From: Paludibacteraceae bacterium
GTDB lineage: Bacteria > Bacteroidota > Bacteroidia > Bacteroidales > Paludibacteraceae
NCBI GenBank assembly: GCA_017962085.1
Contig: JAGCWA010000013.1
Location: 39,535-103,534 of the forward strand
Length of the DNA stretch: 64,000 nucleotides
Direction of reading: 5' to 3'
The translations under genes were made by a program, and so were the position numbers. The notes under the pieces were generated by a model. It was not told the origin of the DNA. It did no database searches and saw only the letters and a program-made list of their open reading frames with translations. Position 1 is the stretch's first letter. Every line of letters begins with the position of its first letter. Shown piece by piece: positions 25,670-34,341 of the stretch.

Positions 25670-26347
25670 CTACAATTCCACATGCACCGTCGACGACACC
25701 GACTTCCACCCCTCAAAGGAGAAGGTGACAGTGAAGTTGTGCGTGCGGGAGAGGGTTGGAAGAGGGAAGTAGATGCCAACACTAGCGCCATTCCAAAGAG
25801 ACCTCTCCTGTTGCGTATATTCACAAAAGGGTTTTAAAAAATCTTCTTGAGGATATCTACCATTGTATCCATTTAGCACAAACAATGCATACGATCCAGA
25901 ATAGATATTCGCAATGTCAATCAGTTCACTACCGGCAAGATGTGCATCATCGAAATCAGCGTCCGAAACGACAGAAATAGCACTGACAGGGTATGCGATA
26001 GCAGGATACATATAGTTAGTTTTTCCACGCCACGCCGTGTCATGATACATCTTAACAAGGGAGTCGTACAACGGATGGGGAGGTTGAGGATCGGCAGGAC
26101 ATTCTCCCGAGCATATGGATTCGCCCCCCAACCCGAATCCCAACAAGAAAGAATCTTTCTTAATCTTAGAAAGATAATCCCAAGAAGGATCTATCAAAGA
26201 ATCCGGCAAAATATATCTTTGAAGATAATGCTTCGAAGGCCAAGTATATTCCGGAGTTCCTCCCCCATCCTCTTCCTGACATGAAGCAAAGGCAATGACG
26301 GCTACCGTCGTCAACGCACCAATAATGATTTGAAAAATTTTATTCAT
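25670..26347 (-). CDS. C10-linked lipoprotein paralog 4
   Basis: A 225-residue lipoprotein, first of the four in transcription order and 18 bases after the C10 protease gene. Signal MNKIFQIIIGALTTVAVIAF and lipobox ASC (Cys23). It shares WPSKHYLQRYILPDSL, SGECPADPQPPHPLYDSL, TNYMYPAIAYPVSAISVVSD and the common C terminus with paralogs 1 and 3. Residues ~50-70 (DYLSKIKKDSFLLGFGLGGE) are its most distinct part. No domain recognised. Function unknown; context suggests partnership with the protease. Confidence 0.75.
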   Translation of the reverse strand: MNKIFQIIIGALTTVAVIAFASCQEEDGGGTPEYTWPSKHYLQRYILPDSLIDPSWDYLSKIKKDSFLLGFGLGGESICSGECPADPQPPHPLYDSLVKMYHDTAWRGKTNYMYPAIAYPVSAISVVSDADFDDAHLAGSELIDIANIYSGSYALFVLNGYNGRYPQEDFLKPFCEYTQQERSLWNGASVGIYFPLPTLSRTHNFTVTFSFEGWKSVSSTVHVEL

Positions 26348-26365
26348 AATTCATCTTTTTTAAGA

Positions 26366-27817
26366 TTAACGATAACATGGAAGCATGGTTACTTTATATT
26401 GATAATTGCTTTCAGCCCAATTAATACCCCAGTTGTCAAAATCACCTTCCCTAGTATCAAAACATCCTTCAGCGAAATATCCGTTGTTAGATCCGCCCCA
26501 TCCCCAATTGATGTGGAGATACGAATCCCTCAAAACTGTTTTCACATAGCTCTCACTGTAATAGCCCGTACTAGTGTCAACAACATAGGTGTAATAGTCC
26601 GCCATCATGGCTTTGTATCCATCCACCACCCATGTGTGTCCTCCCGAATAACTGTACTTCCAAAAGCCACCTTTTCTAACCGAATATCCTCCCATTATCA
26701 CAGGCTTTCGATTGTTCAAATACATCCTTATCCTCGCATAATTATAATCAGACACCACACAATTGAGATAGCCTGCCGTCTTCAGATAATCTACGGCATA
26801 CTCGTCACTAGTGCCGCTACTACCACACTGCCAGTTCATACCTATGCGTAAACCAATCTCATACAAAAGTTTACTCACTTGATCCTTATACGATTGTTGT
26901 CTTAAGCTATCAGCATCTTTTTCCTTTGTGATTTCATCCCAATCAGGACGCACCCCTTCATATCCCCTACTTGTTCTCCTCATAAGACTTGTAGGGTATT
27001 TGTAATAGGCCATCAATTGACCTATCGCCACCGCCCAACATCCAGCAGGAGCATGTTCACTCGGATTATCGGGACATTCCTTCATCAAATTATTGTATGG
27101 ATTACCACTCTGTGCCCATTCCGTCAAAAGCAATGGGTCAACCTTAACCTCCTCCCGCCAATAGTAATAACTTCCTGACATTCTCTTCCTAAGGGTTGTT
27201 TCTTCACAAACGTCTTCCTTCATTTTTTGTTTCGCCACCTCCAGCAACGAATCCTTCTCCGCTTCGAACTTCATAATGGAGTTTCGCATGAAGACCTGCG
27301 CATTATCCAGGAAAATAGCAAGGCCGGGGTTATCCGTATCCTCCCCCAGAGTCCCATTATCCACGCAAGCTAAAATCGGACATCCCACACGATCGTCCGC
27401 ACAAATAATAGCGAATCCCGCACTGTCCGCAAAGTTGCAGACGTAAGCCAATGTGTCAGGGATGGCGACCACCTCGCCAGAGCCAGAGCGCAAGGTCGTC
27501 TCATCGGAGCGCAACACACGCACCTCCTCGATTTGACGCACCCTCCCCGATTTGAGTCCTTTACCTTCTCCAGCGAATAGGGAGGCCGCATCGAGCGCCA
27601 ACTCCCTCGCCTCGTCCATACCCATCGTGTGGTTGGAGGAAAACAAAGCCTTGTAGTTCAAGGAAGGCTCCTCTTTCTGTTCCTGCTGAGGACTGGAGGA
27701 GTCATCCCGGACCTCCTCCACATCATCCGTCTCACACGACATAAACTGAGCCACTGCGACTATCCCAATAGCACACAGCAACTTACGCAAACATAGATCT
27801 TTTTCATTGAATAACAT
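26366..27817 (-). CDS. C10 (streptopain-like) cysteine protease, lipoprotein
   Basis: A 483-residue lipoprotein from ATG 27817 (MLFNEKDLCLRKLLCAIGIV; lipobox FMSC, Cys28). Residues ~50-190 form a propeptide with the Spi/I69-like block YVCNFADSAGFAIICADDRV. The mature protease shows the catalytic cysteine in HAPAGCWAVAIGQLMAYY (C260), the histidine in YSGGHTWVVDGYKA (H394) and NWGWGGSNNGYF, the order expected for peptidase family C10 (SpeB, PrtT, Bacteroides Bfp). No T9SS tail, so it should be anchored by lipid. Bacteroides C10 genes can be linked to inhibitor genes; here four lipoprotein genes follow on the same strand. Confidence 0.9.
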   Translation of the reverse strand: MLFNEKDLCLRKLLCAIGIVAVAQFMSCETDDVEEVRDDSSSPQQEQKEEPSLNYKALFSSNHTMGMDEARELALDAASLFAGEGKGLKSGRVRQIEEVRVLRSDETTLRSGSGEVVAIPDTLAYVCNFADSAGFAIICADDRVGCPILACVDNGTLGEDTDNPGLAIFLDNAQVFMRNSIMKFEAEKDSLLEVAKQKMKEDVCEETTLRKRMSGSYYYWREEVKVDPLLLTEWAQSGNPYNNLMKECPDNPSEHAPAGCWAVAIGQLMAYYKYPTSLMRRTSRGYEGVRPDWDEITKEKDADSLRQQSYKDQVSKLLYEIGLRIGMNWQCGSSGTSDEYAVDYLKTAGYLNCVVSDYNYARIRMYLNNRKPVIMGGYSVRKGGFWKYSYSGGHTWVVDGYKAMMADYYTYVVDTSTGYYSESYVKTVLRDSYLHINWGWGGSNNGYFAEGCFDTREGDFDNWGINWAESNYQYKVTMLPCYR

Positions 27818-27933
27818 AATAAAAATTTTTAAGTGTTTAAAAATAGAAAATTCAAAATCCATGGCAGCCTTTTTCCCTCAACCACAAATATTTAAATCTT
27901 CAGAAAATACTCACATTATCGAACTCGACACGG

Positions 27934-27941
27934 CAAATATA
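27934..27941 (-). promoter_or_regulatory. -7 promoter box (TATATTTG) for the C10 operon
   Basis: Exact TAnnTTTG match 117 bases upstream of ATG 27817, giving a long leader. The remainder of the 27818-28101 gap is AT-rich and shows no gene. Confidence 0.5.
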
Positions 27942-28101
27942 TGGATTATTTTTAATTACAACAAAATATTTAACATAAATCGCACGTAAAACTAACGCAA
28001 TATTATTCGCCAACCTTACAAGGGGATGCATGTTGAACAAAACTTCCCAAATTTCATCATTAAAGCATCATGGGGAATCCTAATTCAGAGTTGTTTAGCC
28101 C

Positions 28102-28142
28102 AAGAAGGCGGGCATTTCTCTTCATGAAACACCCGCCTTCTT
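28102..28142 (-). terminator. Terminator-like hairpin
   Basis: Perfect 11-base stem AAGAAGGCGGG (28102-28112) and CCCGCCTTCTT (28132-28142), 24 bases after the stop of the gene at 28167. The T tract is short. Confidence 0.7.
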
Positions 28143-28166
28143 CCATTTCACAGAGAGGTAGCAGCA

Positions 28167-28712
28167 TTAAAAATCATCCTCTATTTTTTTCTCAAAATCA
28201 CTCTTGATATTCTTTAATGTTTGTTTTTGTCTCTCCAATTTCTTACTTCTGATTTCAACATCTCTCTGTTGATTGTTCACATACTGTATCCTAACTTTCG
28301 TAATGCCGTTCTCCACAACTTTCTCCAGCATACCTGGTTCAAAATTATACAAACATACGCTATGATATGTTGGATCTCCTCCTGACTTACTGTAAATCGT
28401 CTTTTTCAACTGGGCCACAGGAGCACGAAACAACTTAAGGGTCTCCTCATTACCAAGTTTCAGCATCAAAACCCCATCCTCCGGATAAGAGACATAATCA
28501 CGCATACGGTCCTCAACCAAAGAGAAAGAATAGATGGTGTCGAAATCCACGACGGAACGTTGGATGGCAAATTTAGCCAACAAATCCAGGCTGATCATCC
28601 TTGAAACCGCAGTTTGTTCAGCTGCCTTATCCCTTCCATCAACCGTATACTCAGCAAAAGCACTTGTCGCACACAAAAAAAGCGACATCATTCCTAAAAA
28701 TAAATTCTTCAT
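28167..28712 (-). CDS. Secreted protein of unknown function
   Basis: A 181-residue protein with a signal peptide (MKNLFLGMMSLFLCATSAFA). The mature part starts with YTVDGRDKAAEQ, has a central strand-rich region (SYPEDGVLMLKLGNEE, PTYHSVCLYNFEPGML) and a basic, helical C terminus with SKKLERQKQTLKNIKSDFEK. I do not recognise a family. It lies 26 bases after the LRR gene on the same strand and ends at a hairpin, so the two form a small operon. Confidence 0.65.
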   Translation of the reverse strand: MKNLFLGMMSLFLCATSAFAEYTVDGRDKAAEQTAVSRMISLDLLAKFAIQRSVVDFDTIYSFSLVEDRMRDYVSYPEDGVLMLKLGNEETLKLFRAPVAQLKKTIYSKSGGDPTYHSVCLYNFEPGMLEKVVENGITKVRIQYVNNQQRDVEIRSKKLERQKQTLKNIKSDFEKKIEDDF

Positions 28713-28738
28713 GTTTTTATTCGAATTATTTGTTATAA

Positions 28739-30004
28739 CTATTTCATTTCAACATTCAAATCGGGACAATCGGAAAATGAGTTTTCCGAAAAAGCCGAAA
28801 AGCCCTTTGGAAGGACCAATTTCTTCAAACCTTTACATCCGGAGAAAGCATAATCGGCAATCTGCTTCACAGAGGCAGGCAAGACAAATTCATCAGACTC
28901 CTTTCCTGGAGGGAAACGCAACAACTTCGTCTTGTCCTTATTGTAAAGCACACCATCAACGGAAGTATACTTGTTGTTTGCTGGATCAACAGATATTTTT
29001 TTCAGGCATTTCCAACCGACATAGTTTTCTGCGTATTCTATCCCCTCCACAACAGTTTTAGGCACAACCAATTCCTCTATCGATGTTCCCACAAAAGCAT
29101 TCGGGTTAACGAAGGATACTGCAGGCCCCCAAGAAATGGATTTCAACTTGCCACAATTCTTAAACATCTTGGCAGGAACGCTTTTCAAATTGAAATTATC
29201 CACGGACTCCAAGTTCTCACACAATTCAAACATACTTTCTCCTCCACCAAACGAGCAACCCTTCAAATCCACTTTCTTTAATCCACTGCACTTTGAAAAC
29301 GCACCATTCCACACATAATCAACAGAACCAGGAATGGCAATTTCCTTGATGGAACTACATCCAGAAAATGACTCCGCTCCGATTTTCTTCACTACGGAAG
29401 GCAGTATCACATCAGACCATGAGGAACAATCCTTGAAGGCCTCATCATCAATATCCACCACATAAGAAGGAATTTTAAAATCCGTCAAGTTTGCGCACCC
29501 AGAAAAAGAACCATTACCAATCTCTTTCACAGTAAACGGCAAAGATACGCTTTTCAATGTTTTACAATTTTTGAAGGTGCTTAATTCAATCATCGAGATG
29601 CCCTGCGGCACCACTATGGCATCCAAGCTCTCACATCCTTCAAAAGCAGAAAAACCAATTTTTTTCACAGACGAAGGAAGATTGATCTTCTTCAACCTAA
29701 CACAACCTCTAAACGATTCACTTTCAATCTTTGTAACGCTGGACGGCAACACAACCTCAGTAACGCCTCGACAATCCTTGAACGGATGGTACAGCAAACA
29801 ACCTACCCCCGTCACAGGATATTCTTGGCCTCCCAAACGTGTCTTTTCCGGCACTTCCACTTTCCCACTCATTTGCTGCGGACACTTGGAAACACAAGCC
29901 TCCGCCCCTTCGAGCAAATATTGCAACTTATAAAAACCCGATTGAGCTTGCACCAATAAGACCGCACCTAAAAGGAACGACAAAAACAATAATAATTTTT
30001 TCAT
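28739..30004 (-). CDS. BspA-type leucine-rich repeat secreted protein
   Basis: A 421-residue protein from ATG 30004 (MKKLLLFLSFLLGAVLLVQA signal). Residues ~65-415 contain about a dozen LRR_5 repeats of ~23 residues with the pattern LPSSVTKIESESFRGCVRLK. An island near 330-365 (NNKYTSVDGVLYNKDKTKLL) is the usual BspA-family insertion before the last repeats. Such proteins are surface or secreted binding proteins in Bacteroidota and in Treponema. No T9SS tail and no lipobox are visible, so localisation is unclear. Cotranscribed with the secreted protein at 28167. Confidence 0.85.
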   Translation of the reverse strand: MKKLLLFLSFLLGAVLLVQAQSGFYKLQYLLEGAEACVSKCPQQMSGKVEVPEKTRLGGQEYPVTGVGCLLYHPFKDCRGVTEVVLPSSVTKIESESFRGCVRLKKINLPSSVKKIGFSAFEGCESLDAIVVPQGISMIELSTFKNCKTLKSVSLPFTVKEIGNGSFSGCANLTDFKIPSYVVDIDDEAFKDCSSWSDVILPSVVKKIGAESFSGCSSIKEIAIPGSVDYVWNGAFSKCSGLKKVDLKGCSFGGGESMFELCENLESVDNFNLKSVPAKMFKNCGKLKSISWGPAVSFVNPNAFVGTSIEELVVPKTVVEGIEYAENYVGWKCLKKISVDPANNKYTSVDGVLYNKDKTKLLRFPPGKESDEFVLPASVKQIADYAFSGCKGLKKLVLPKGFSAFSENSFSDCPDLNVEMK

Positions 30005-30066
30005 CTTCTCACCACTCAAAAACATAGTTGTTTATTTAAAATTAACACATATTCATTTCCCGAACA

Positions 30067-30074
30067 CAAAATTA
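30067..30074 (-). promoter_or_regulatory. -7 promoter box (TAATTTTG) for the LRR gene
   Basis: Exact TAnnTTTG match 63 bases upstream of ATG 30004. A near match TACCTTCG for hisS lies about 30 bases before 30252 on the other strand. Confidence 0.45.
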
Positions 30075-30251
30075 CAAAAAAACGAATAAATAATACACAA
30101 AAACGAAGGAAAAGTGAAAAAATAATGCTAATTATATAAATATCAACAAATTATCAAACGAATCATCATCCATTCCATATAAAATCATCCACACAATCCC
30201 GATTCAATATAAAAGTATTACCTTCGCGGTCAGAAACAAAACATAAACATC

Positions 30252-31619
30252 ATGGCACAGAAACCGTCCATACCAAAAGGAACGAGAGACTTCGCACCCA
30301 TCGAAATGGCGCGTCGTAATTACATCTTCAACACCATCAAAGAGGTGTTTCGTCTATACGGATTCCAACAAATAGAGACCCCGGCGATGGAGAACCTCTC
30401 CACCCTGATGGGCAAATACGGCGACGAGGGCGACAAGCTCCTCTTCAAAGTGCTCAACTCGGGCGACTTCCTGGCGGACGTGGAACAAGCGGAACTGGAA
30501 AGCCGCAACTCCGTGAAACTGATCAAGAAGATCTCGGAGAAGGGTCTGCGCTACGACCTCACGGTGCCTTTCGCACGCTTCGTCGTCATGAACCGTGACA
30601 AGCTCAGCTTCCCTTTCAAACGCTACCAGATACAGCCCGTATGGCGCGCCGACAAGCCGCAGAAGGGCCGCTACCGCGAGTTCTACCAGTGCGACGTGGA
30701 CGTGGTCGGAAGCGACTCGCTCATGAACGAAGTGGAGCTGATGCAAATCGTGGACGAAGTGTACCGACGCCTCGGTGTGAACGTCTGCATCAAGATCAAC
30801 AACCGTAAGATCCTCACGGGCATCGCGGAGGTGATCGGACAAGCGGACAAAATCGTGGACATCACCGTGGCCATCGATAAGCTGGACAAAATAGGCTTGG
30901 AGAACGTCAACGCCGAACTGGCGGAGAAGGGTATCCCTGCCGAATCCATCGAGAAACTACAACCTATCATCCTGCTTCAAGGCTCGAACGAGGAGAAACT
31001 GAAGACCATCCGTGAAGTGCTCGCCACCTCAGAAATCGGTCTGAAGGGCGTGGAGGAGATCTCCACCATCCTCGAACACATACAACTCCTTGGCATACAG
31101 ACCAAGGTGGAACTGGACTTGACCCTCGCCAGAGGTCTGAACTACTACACGGGCGCCATCTTCGAGGTGAAGGCGCTCGACGTGCAGATCGGCAGCATCA
31201 CAGGCGGCGGACGTTACGACAACCTCACCGGCGTCTTCGGCATGGAGGGCGTCTCCGGCGTGGGCATCTCCTTCGGTGCGGACCGTATCTACGACGTCCT
31301 GAACCAATTGGACCTCTACCCTGCCGAAATGCTCCAATCGACCAAACTGATCTTCGTGACCTTCGGAAACGAGGAGCTCAAATACGCTATGCAATGCCTG
31401 AAGCAAGTGCGCGCGGCAGGCATCGCAGCTGAAGTATACCCTGAACCTGCCAAGATGAAGAAGCAGATGGGCTACGCCGACAGCAAGGGCATTCCTTTCG
31501 TGGCCATCATCGGCGACACGGAGATGAAGGAGCAGAAGATCATGCTCAAGAACATGACGACGGGCGAGCAAAACCTCGTCAGCGTGGAAGAGGCGATCCA
31601 AACATTGACGGGCAAATAA
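30252..31619 (+). CDS. hisS: Histidyl-tRNA synthetase
   Basis: A 455-residue class II synthetase. Motif-1 region [17 protein letters not shown], motif 2 [27 protein letters not shown], histidine-binding [19 protein letters not shown] and [13 protein letters not shown] are all present, with an anticodon-binding domain at the C terminus ([16 protein letters not shown]). It charges tRNA-His. Codon use is biased toward preferred codons. Followed after 24 bases by a membrane transporter on the same strand. Confidence 0.96.
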   Translation: MAQKPSIPKGTRDFAPIEMARRNYIFNTIKEVFRLYGFQQIETPAMENLSTLMGKYGDEGDKLLFKVLNSGDFLADVEQAELESRNSVKLIKKISEKGLRYDLTVPFARFVVMNRDKLSFPFKRYQIQPVWRADKPQKGRYREFYQCDVDVVGSDSLMNEVELMQIVDEVYRRLGVNVCIKINNRKILTGIAEVIGQADKIVDITVAIDKLDKIGLENVNAELAEKGIPAESIEKLQPIILLQGSNEEKLKTIREVLATSEIGLKGVEEISTILEHIQLLGIQTKVELDLTLARGLNYYTGAIFEVKALDVQIGSITGGGRYDNLTGVFGMEGVSGVGISFGADRIYDVLNQLDLYPAEMLQSTKLIFVTFGNEELKYAMQCLKQVRAAGIAAEVYPEPAKMKKQMGYADSKGIPFVAIIGDTEMKEQKIMLKNMTTGEQNLVSVEEAIQTLTGK

Positions 31620-31643
31620 GCCTAGCGGACAAAGGCGTCGACG

Positions 31644-32609
31644 ATGATCAACTTCCTAAAGACATATGCGCTGTTCATCTCCATGATGATTGGTATCGTG
31701 TTCCATTTCATCTTCGTGGACGTCTCCTTCGTCACGAAATACTTCATGGACGAGCCACTGAAGGACATCACCTTCATCACGAAATACATGCTTTTCCTGA
31801 TGCTGCTGATTGTCTACTGCAAGGTGGACTTCCGCCAGTTCAAGTGGAAACGCTGGCATGTCATCCTGCTGACCATCCAATTCACGGTGTGCATTCTCTT
31901 CTACCTGCTCGTCTACAAATTCGACCAACGCACAGCGGAAGGCGGACTCATCTGTCTACTGGCGCCCACCGCCACCTCCGCCCCTGTCATCACGGGGCTA
32001 TTGGGAGGAACCGTGGCGGGTCTCATCACCTATAGCGTCTCCAGCAACCTGCTGGCGGCCTTCTTCGCTCCCCTCTACTTCTCGCTGATCGGTGCGCACG
32101 GCACGGGAGCGGAGGACCTCAGCTTCTTCGAGGCGTTCCTCATCATCTGCCAAAAAGCCTTCCCGCTCATCTTCGGACCATTCGTCTGCGCATTGTTCCT
32201 GAAACGATTCATCCGCCCCGCCTATGATTTCCTGAGGAGGAAACAGGGCATATCCTTCTGGCTGTGGACCATCGCCCTCGTGCTACTGATGTCCCGCACG
32301 ACGGCAGACCTACTGGCCATGGACCCCGCCGAGCGTCCGGCCGCCTTCAACATGGCGCTGATCGCTCTGTTCTGCTGCCTCGCACAATTCACCGCAGGAA
32401 GGAAACTCGGCAAGCTATACCACAACAAAGTGGCCAGCGGACAAGCCTACGGACAGAAAAACACAATCCTCGCCATCTGGATGGCGCAGACCTTCTTCAA
32501 CCCTGTGGTCGCCATCGCACCCGCCACCTACGTGCTCTGGCAGAACCTCGTCAACTCCTACCAGTTGAGCAAGCATAGACGGGGCTTGAAAAAAGACCAG
32601 GAGAATTAA
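31644..32609 (+). CDS. BASS/SBF-like membrane transporter
   Basis: A 321-residue protein with eight to ten hydrophobic segments. The motif GGLICLLAPTATSAPVITGL and the late NTILAIWMAQTFFNP with VAIAPATYVLWQNLVNS resemble the two crossover regions of bile-acid:sodium symporter (BASS/SBF) proteins, in the form common in Bacteroidota. Substrate unknown. AEC-type carriers are an alternative but fit the motifs less well. Cotranscription with hisS is likely from the 24-base gap. Confidence 0.7.
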   Translation: MINFLKTYALFISMMIGIVFHFIFVDVSFVTKYFMDEPLKDITFITKYMLFLMLLIVYCKVDFRQFKWKRWHVILLTIQFTVCILFYLLVYKFDQRTAEGGLICLLAPTATSAPVITGLLGGTVAGLITYSVSSNLLAAFFAPLYFSLIGAHGTGAEDLSFFEAFLIICQKAFPLIFGPFVCALFLKRFIRPAYDFLRRKQGISFWLWTIALVLLMSRTTADLLAMDPAERPAAFNMALIALFCCLAQFTAGRKLGKLYHNKVASGQAYGQKNTILAIWMAQTFFNPVVAIAPATYVLWQNLVNSYQLSKHRRGLKKDQEN

Positions 32610-32628
32610 GAATTTTGAATTTTGAATT

Positions 32629-33063
32629 ATGGGGATGCATTTGTTCGATTTTTTCAGAAGCAAAAAAGCAAGGAAGGAAAGCGAGGAGCAGAAATCCCTA
32701 AGCGAGAAAGATCTTCGATGGAACCGATTCGTCGAGGAGATATGCGTCAATGGTGAGTTATCCTCGCTCTCCAAGAAACAGAGGATGGCCGCGCTATGCT
32801 TCTGGTACGATTCCGAAATGCTAAACGGAGGATTCTGCCAATACCAAGAGAACTATCCCGATACCGACCCCGACGAACTAAAAGAAGCGCTCGCCACCAT
32901 CGGGAACGAGACGATTGTCCGGAACTACTGCAAGGCCTTAGAAGAGGGTGAGCAAGACGATTGGGTGGAGACCGATGCGGAATACGGCAGTTTCTCCCCT
33001 TCCCTTGGCGACCTATTGCAGGAATACGTTGAGAAGAACAAAGACGAATTACTAGAGAATTAA
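32629..33063 (+). CDS. DMP19/DUF4375-like protein
   Basis: A 144-residue acidic soluble protein. The core SEMLNGGFCQYQENYPDTD followed by ELKEALATIGNETIVRNYCK is DMP19-like, and differs enough from the gene at 4816 to be a separate subgroup. A basic N terminus (FDFFRSKKARKESEEQ) precedes the domain. It is bracketed by AT-rich repeats: GAATTTTGAATTTTGAATT just before the ATG and AATTAAAAATTAAAAATT after the stop, which may mark a mobile or recently inserted gene. Function unknown. Confidence 0.7.
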   Translation: MGMHLFDFFRSKKARKESEEQKSLSEKDLRWNRFVEEICVNGELSSLSKKQRMAALCFWYDSEMLNGGFCQYQENYPDTDPDELKEALATIGNETIVRNYCKALEEGEQDDWVETDAEYGSFSPSLGDLLQEYVEKNKDELLEN

Positions 33064-33240
33064 AAATTAAAAATTAAAAATTAAACAGGACGACAGACCC
33101 GCAAACCCCGAAGGGGTGCTATATTACAGGCAGGGGCGTTAACCCCTGTACAATAGAACCGCGGATAGCCCGAACCCGAAGGGGTGACACCCTAACGAAT
33201 TAAGTAGCAAAAAACTTTTTTGACATCCACATTTCAGGAA
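33064..33240. repeat. REP-like mosaic with three hairpins
   Basis: No gene. After AT-rich repeats (to 33085) come ACCCC-GAA-GGGGT (33105-33117), CAGGGG-CGTTAA-CCCCTG (33131-33148) and ACCC-GAA-GGGGT (33174-33186). The outer two are direct repeats of CCCGAAGGGGTG about 68 bases apart. This type of element is scattered in Bacteroidota genomes and differs from the GGGGAT-TCC-ATCCCC family at 13.6 kb. Confidence 0.6.
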
Positions 33241-33246
33241 AAATAT

Positions 33247-33254
33247 TATCTTTG
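33247..33254 (+). promoter_or_regulatory. -7 promoter box (TATCTTTG) for the DUF4197 gene
   Basis: Exact TAnnTTTG match; a TTTG at 33219-33222 could serve as -33 with a slightly long spacer of 24. It gives a leader of about 95 bases before 33356. Confidence 0.55.
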
Positions 33255-33355
33255 CGTTTGTGTGTAACCAATAAAGTAAAGGCGACGCCCAAAAACAGCG
33301 TCACACAATCTGTATCAGGAAAACGCAAACAATTAACTTTTAACATATTCGGTAT

Positions 33356-34240
33356 ATGGGATTATTAAACGACGTATTTTCCACGATCTCCAAAGCGGCA
33401 CAAAGCGATGCGGCCAAGGACATCATCAATTCAATCGGTAACGGAAAGGCCAAGGATGTCATCAACGCCATCAACGGAGGCGGACAGCTTGACATCGCGG
33501 CAGGACTTAAGGCGGCCTTGAAAGTCGGCATCGAAACAGCCGCGGCCAACTTGGGAAAGAAAGACGGATTCCTTGCGGACGCGGCCGTGCGCATCGGAAT
33601 ACCTGAGGAGGCACTCTCCGTGTTCAACGCGGTGCAGTCCCTCGCACAGAACCCAGCCTTCAACTCCCTGCTGAACTCCGCAGGCGCATCCATCCCTTCC
33701 TCCGACACCGTGATCACCCTGTTCAACCGTGCGGCGGAAGACGCAGCCCCTAAGTCAGTGGACATCTTCGCCAACGCCATCACCGGCATGGGTATCGCCG
33801 ACGCCAAGAACATCCTCTTCGGTGCGGACAACGCCGCCACCACCTACCTGAAGGAGAACACCTTCACGCAGTTGCAGGATGCCTTCATGCCAGCCATCAA
33901 CAACTCGCTCGGCTCCGTACAGATAGCCAACACCACCCCACTCGCGGCTTGGAACACATTCGCCACCTACAACAATAAGTTGGTGGAGATGATGGACAGC
34001 AAGACCGTGAAGGCAGGACTTGAGATGGCCAGGATGACCGGTCTGTTGAAGGACGAGTATTTCGAAAAGCTCTCCTCCATCAAGATCGTCAACACAGACT
34101 TGTCCGACTACATCACAGGCAAGGCACTTTCAGGACTCTTCATGAAGGTCTCCGAGAAGGAGTTCGACATCCGTCACAATGCCAGTGCGCGTGTCAGCGA
34201 CGTGCTGAAGAGCGTCTTCGGGCAATTGGACAACCGATAA
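33356..34240 (+). CDS. DUF4197 domain protein
   Basis: A 294-residue, mostly helical, alanine-rich protein. The DUF4197 features are GGGQLDIAAGLKAALKVGIE, LFNRAAEDAAPKSVDIFANA, and KALSGLFMKVSEKEFDIR near the C terminus. Members are usually exported lipoproteins; this one starts MGLLNDVFSTISKAAQSD with no signal peptide, so it may be cytoplasmic or exported otherwise. Function of the family is unknown. Monocistronic with its own promoter and terminator. Confidence 0.85.
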   Translation: MGLLNDVFSTISKAAQSDAAKDIINSIGNGKAKDVINAINGGGQLDIAAGLKAALKVGIETAAANLGKKDGFLADAAVRIGIPEEALSVFNAVQSLAQNPAFNSLLNSAGASIPSSDTVITLFNRAAEDAAPKSVDIFANAITGMGIADAKNILFGADNAATTYLKENTFTQLQDAFMPAINNSLGSVQIANTTPLAAWNTFATYNNKLVEMMDSKTVKAGLEMARMTGLLKDEYFEKLSSIKIVNTDLSDYITGKALSGLFMKVSEKEFDIRHNASARVSDVLKSVFGQLDNR

Positions 34241-34263
34241 GGAAAGAGAAGAGACAAAAAACG

Positions 34264-34294
34264 AAGAGGAGGCTGAAAAGTCTCCTCTTTTTTA
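34264..34294 (+). terminator. Terminator of the DUF4197 gene
   Basis: Stem AAGAGGAG (34264-34271) and CTCCTCTT (34282-34289) followed by a run of T; the A-rich 5' side also allows function on the other strand for the glycosyltransferase gene. Confidence 0.85.
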
Positions 34295-34341
34295 TTTTAA
34301 AATTTGAAACGGCAGTTCGTCGTGGTCAATTACGAAACAAA

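Noticed and set aside
31644-32609. AEC auxin-efflux-type carrier
   Set aside because: The APTATSAPV and FFNPVVAI motifs fit the BASS/SBF pattern better; the substrate is left open.
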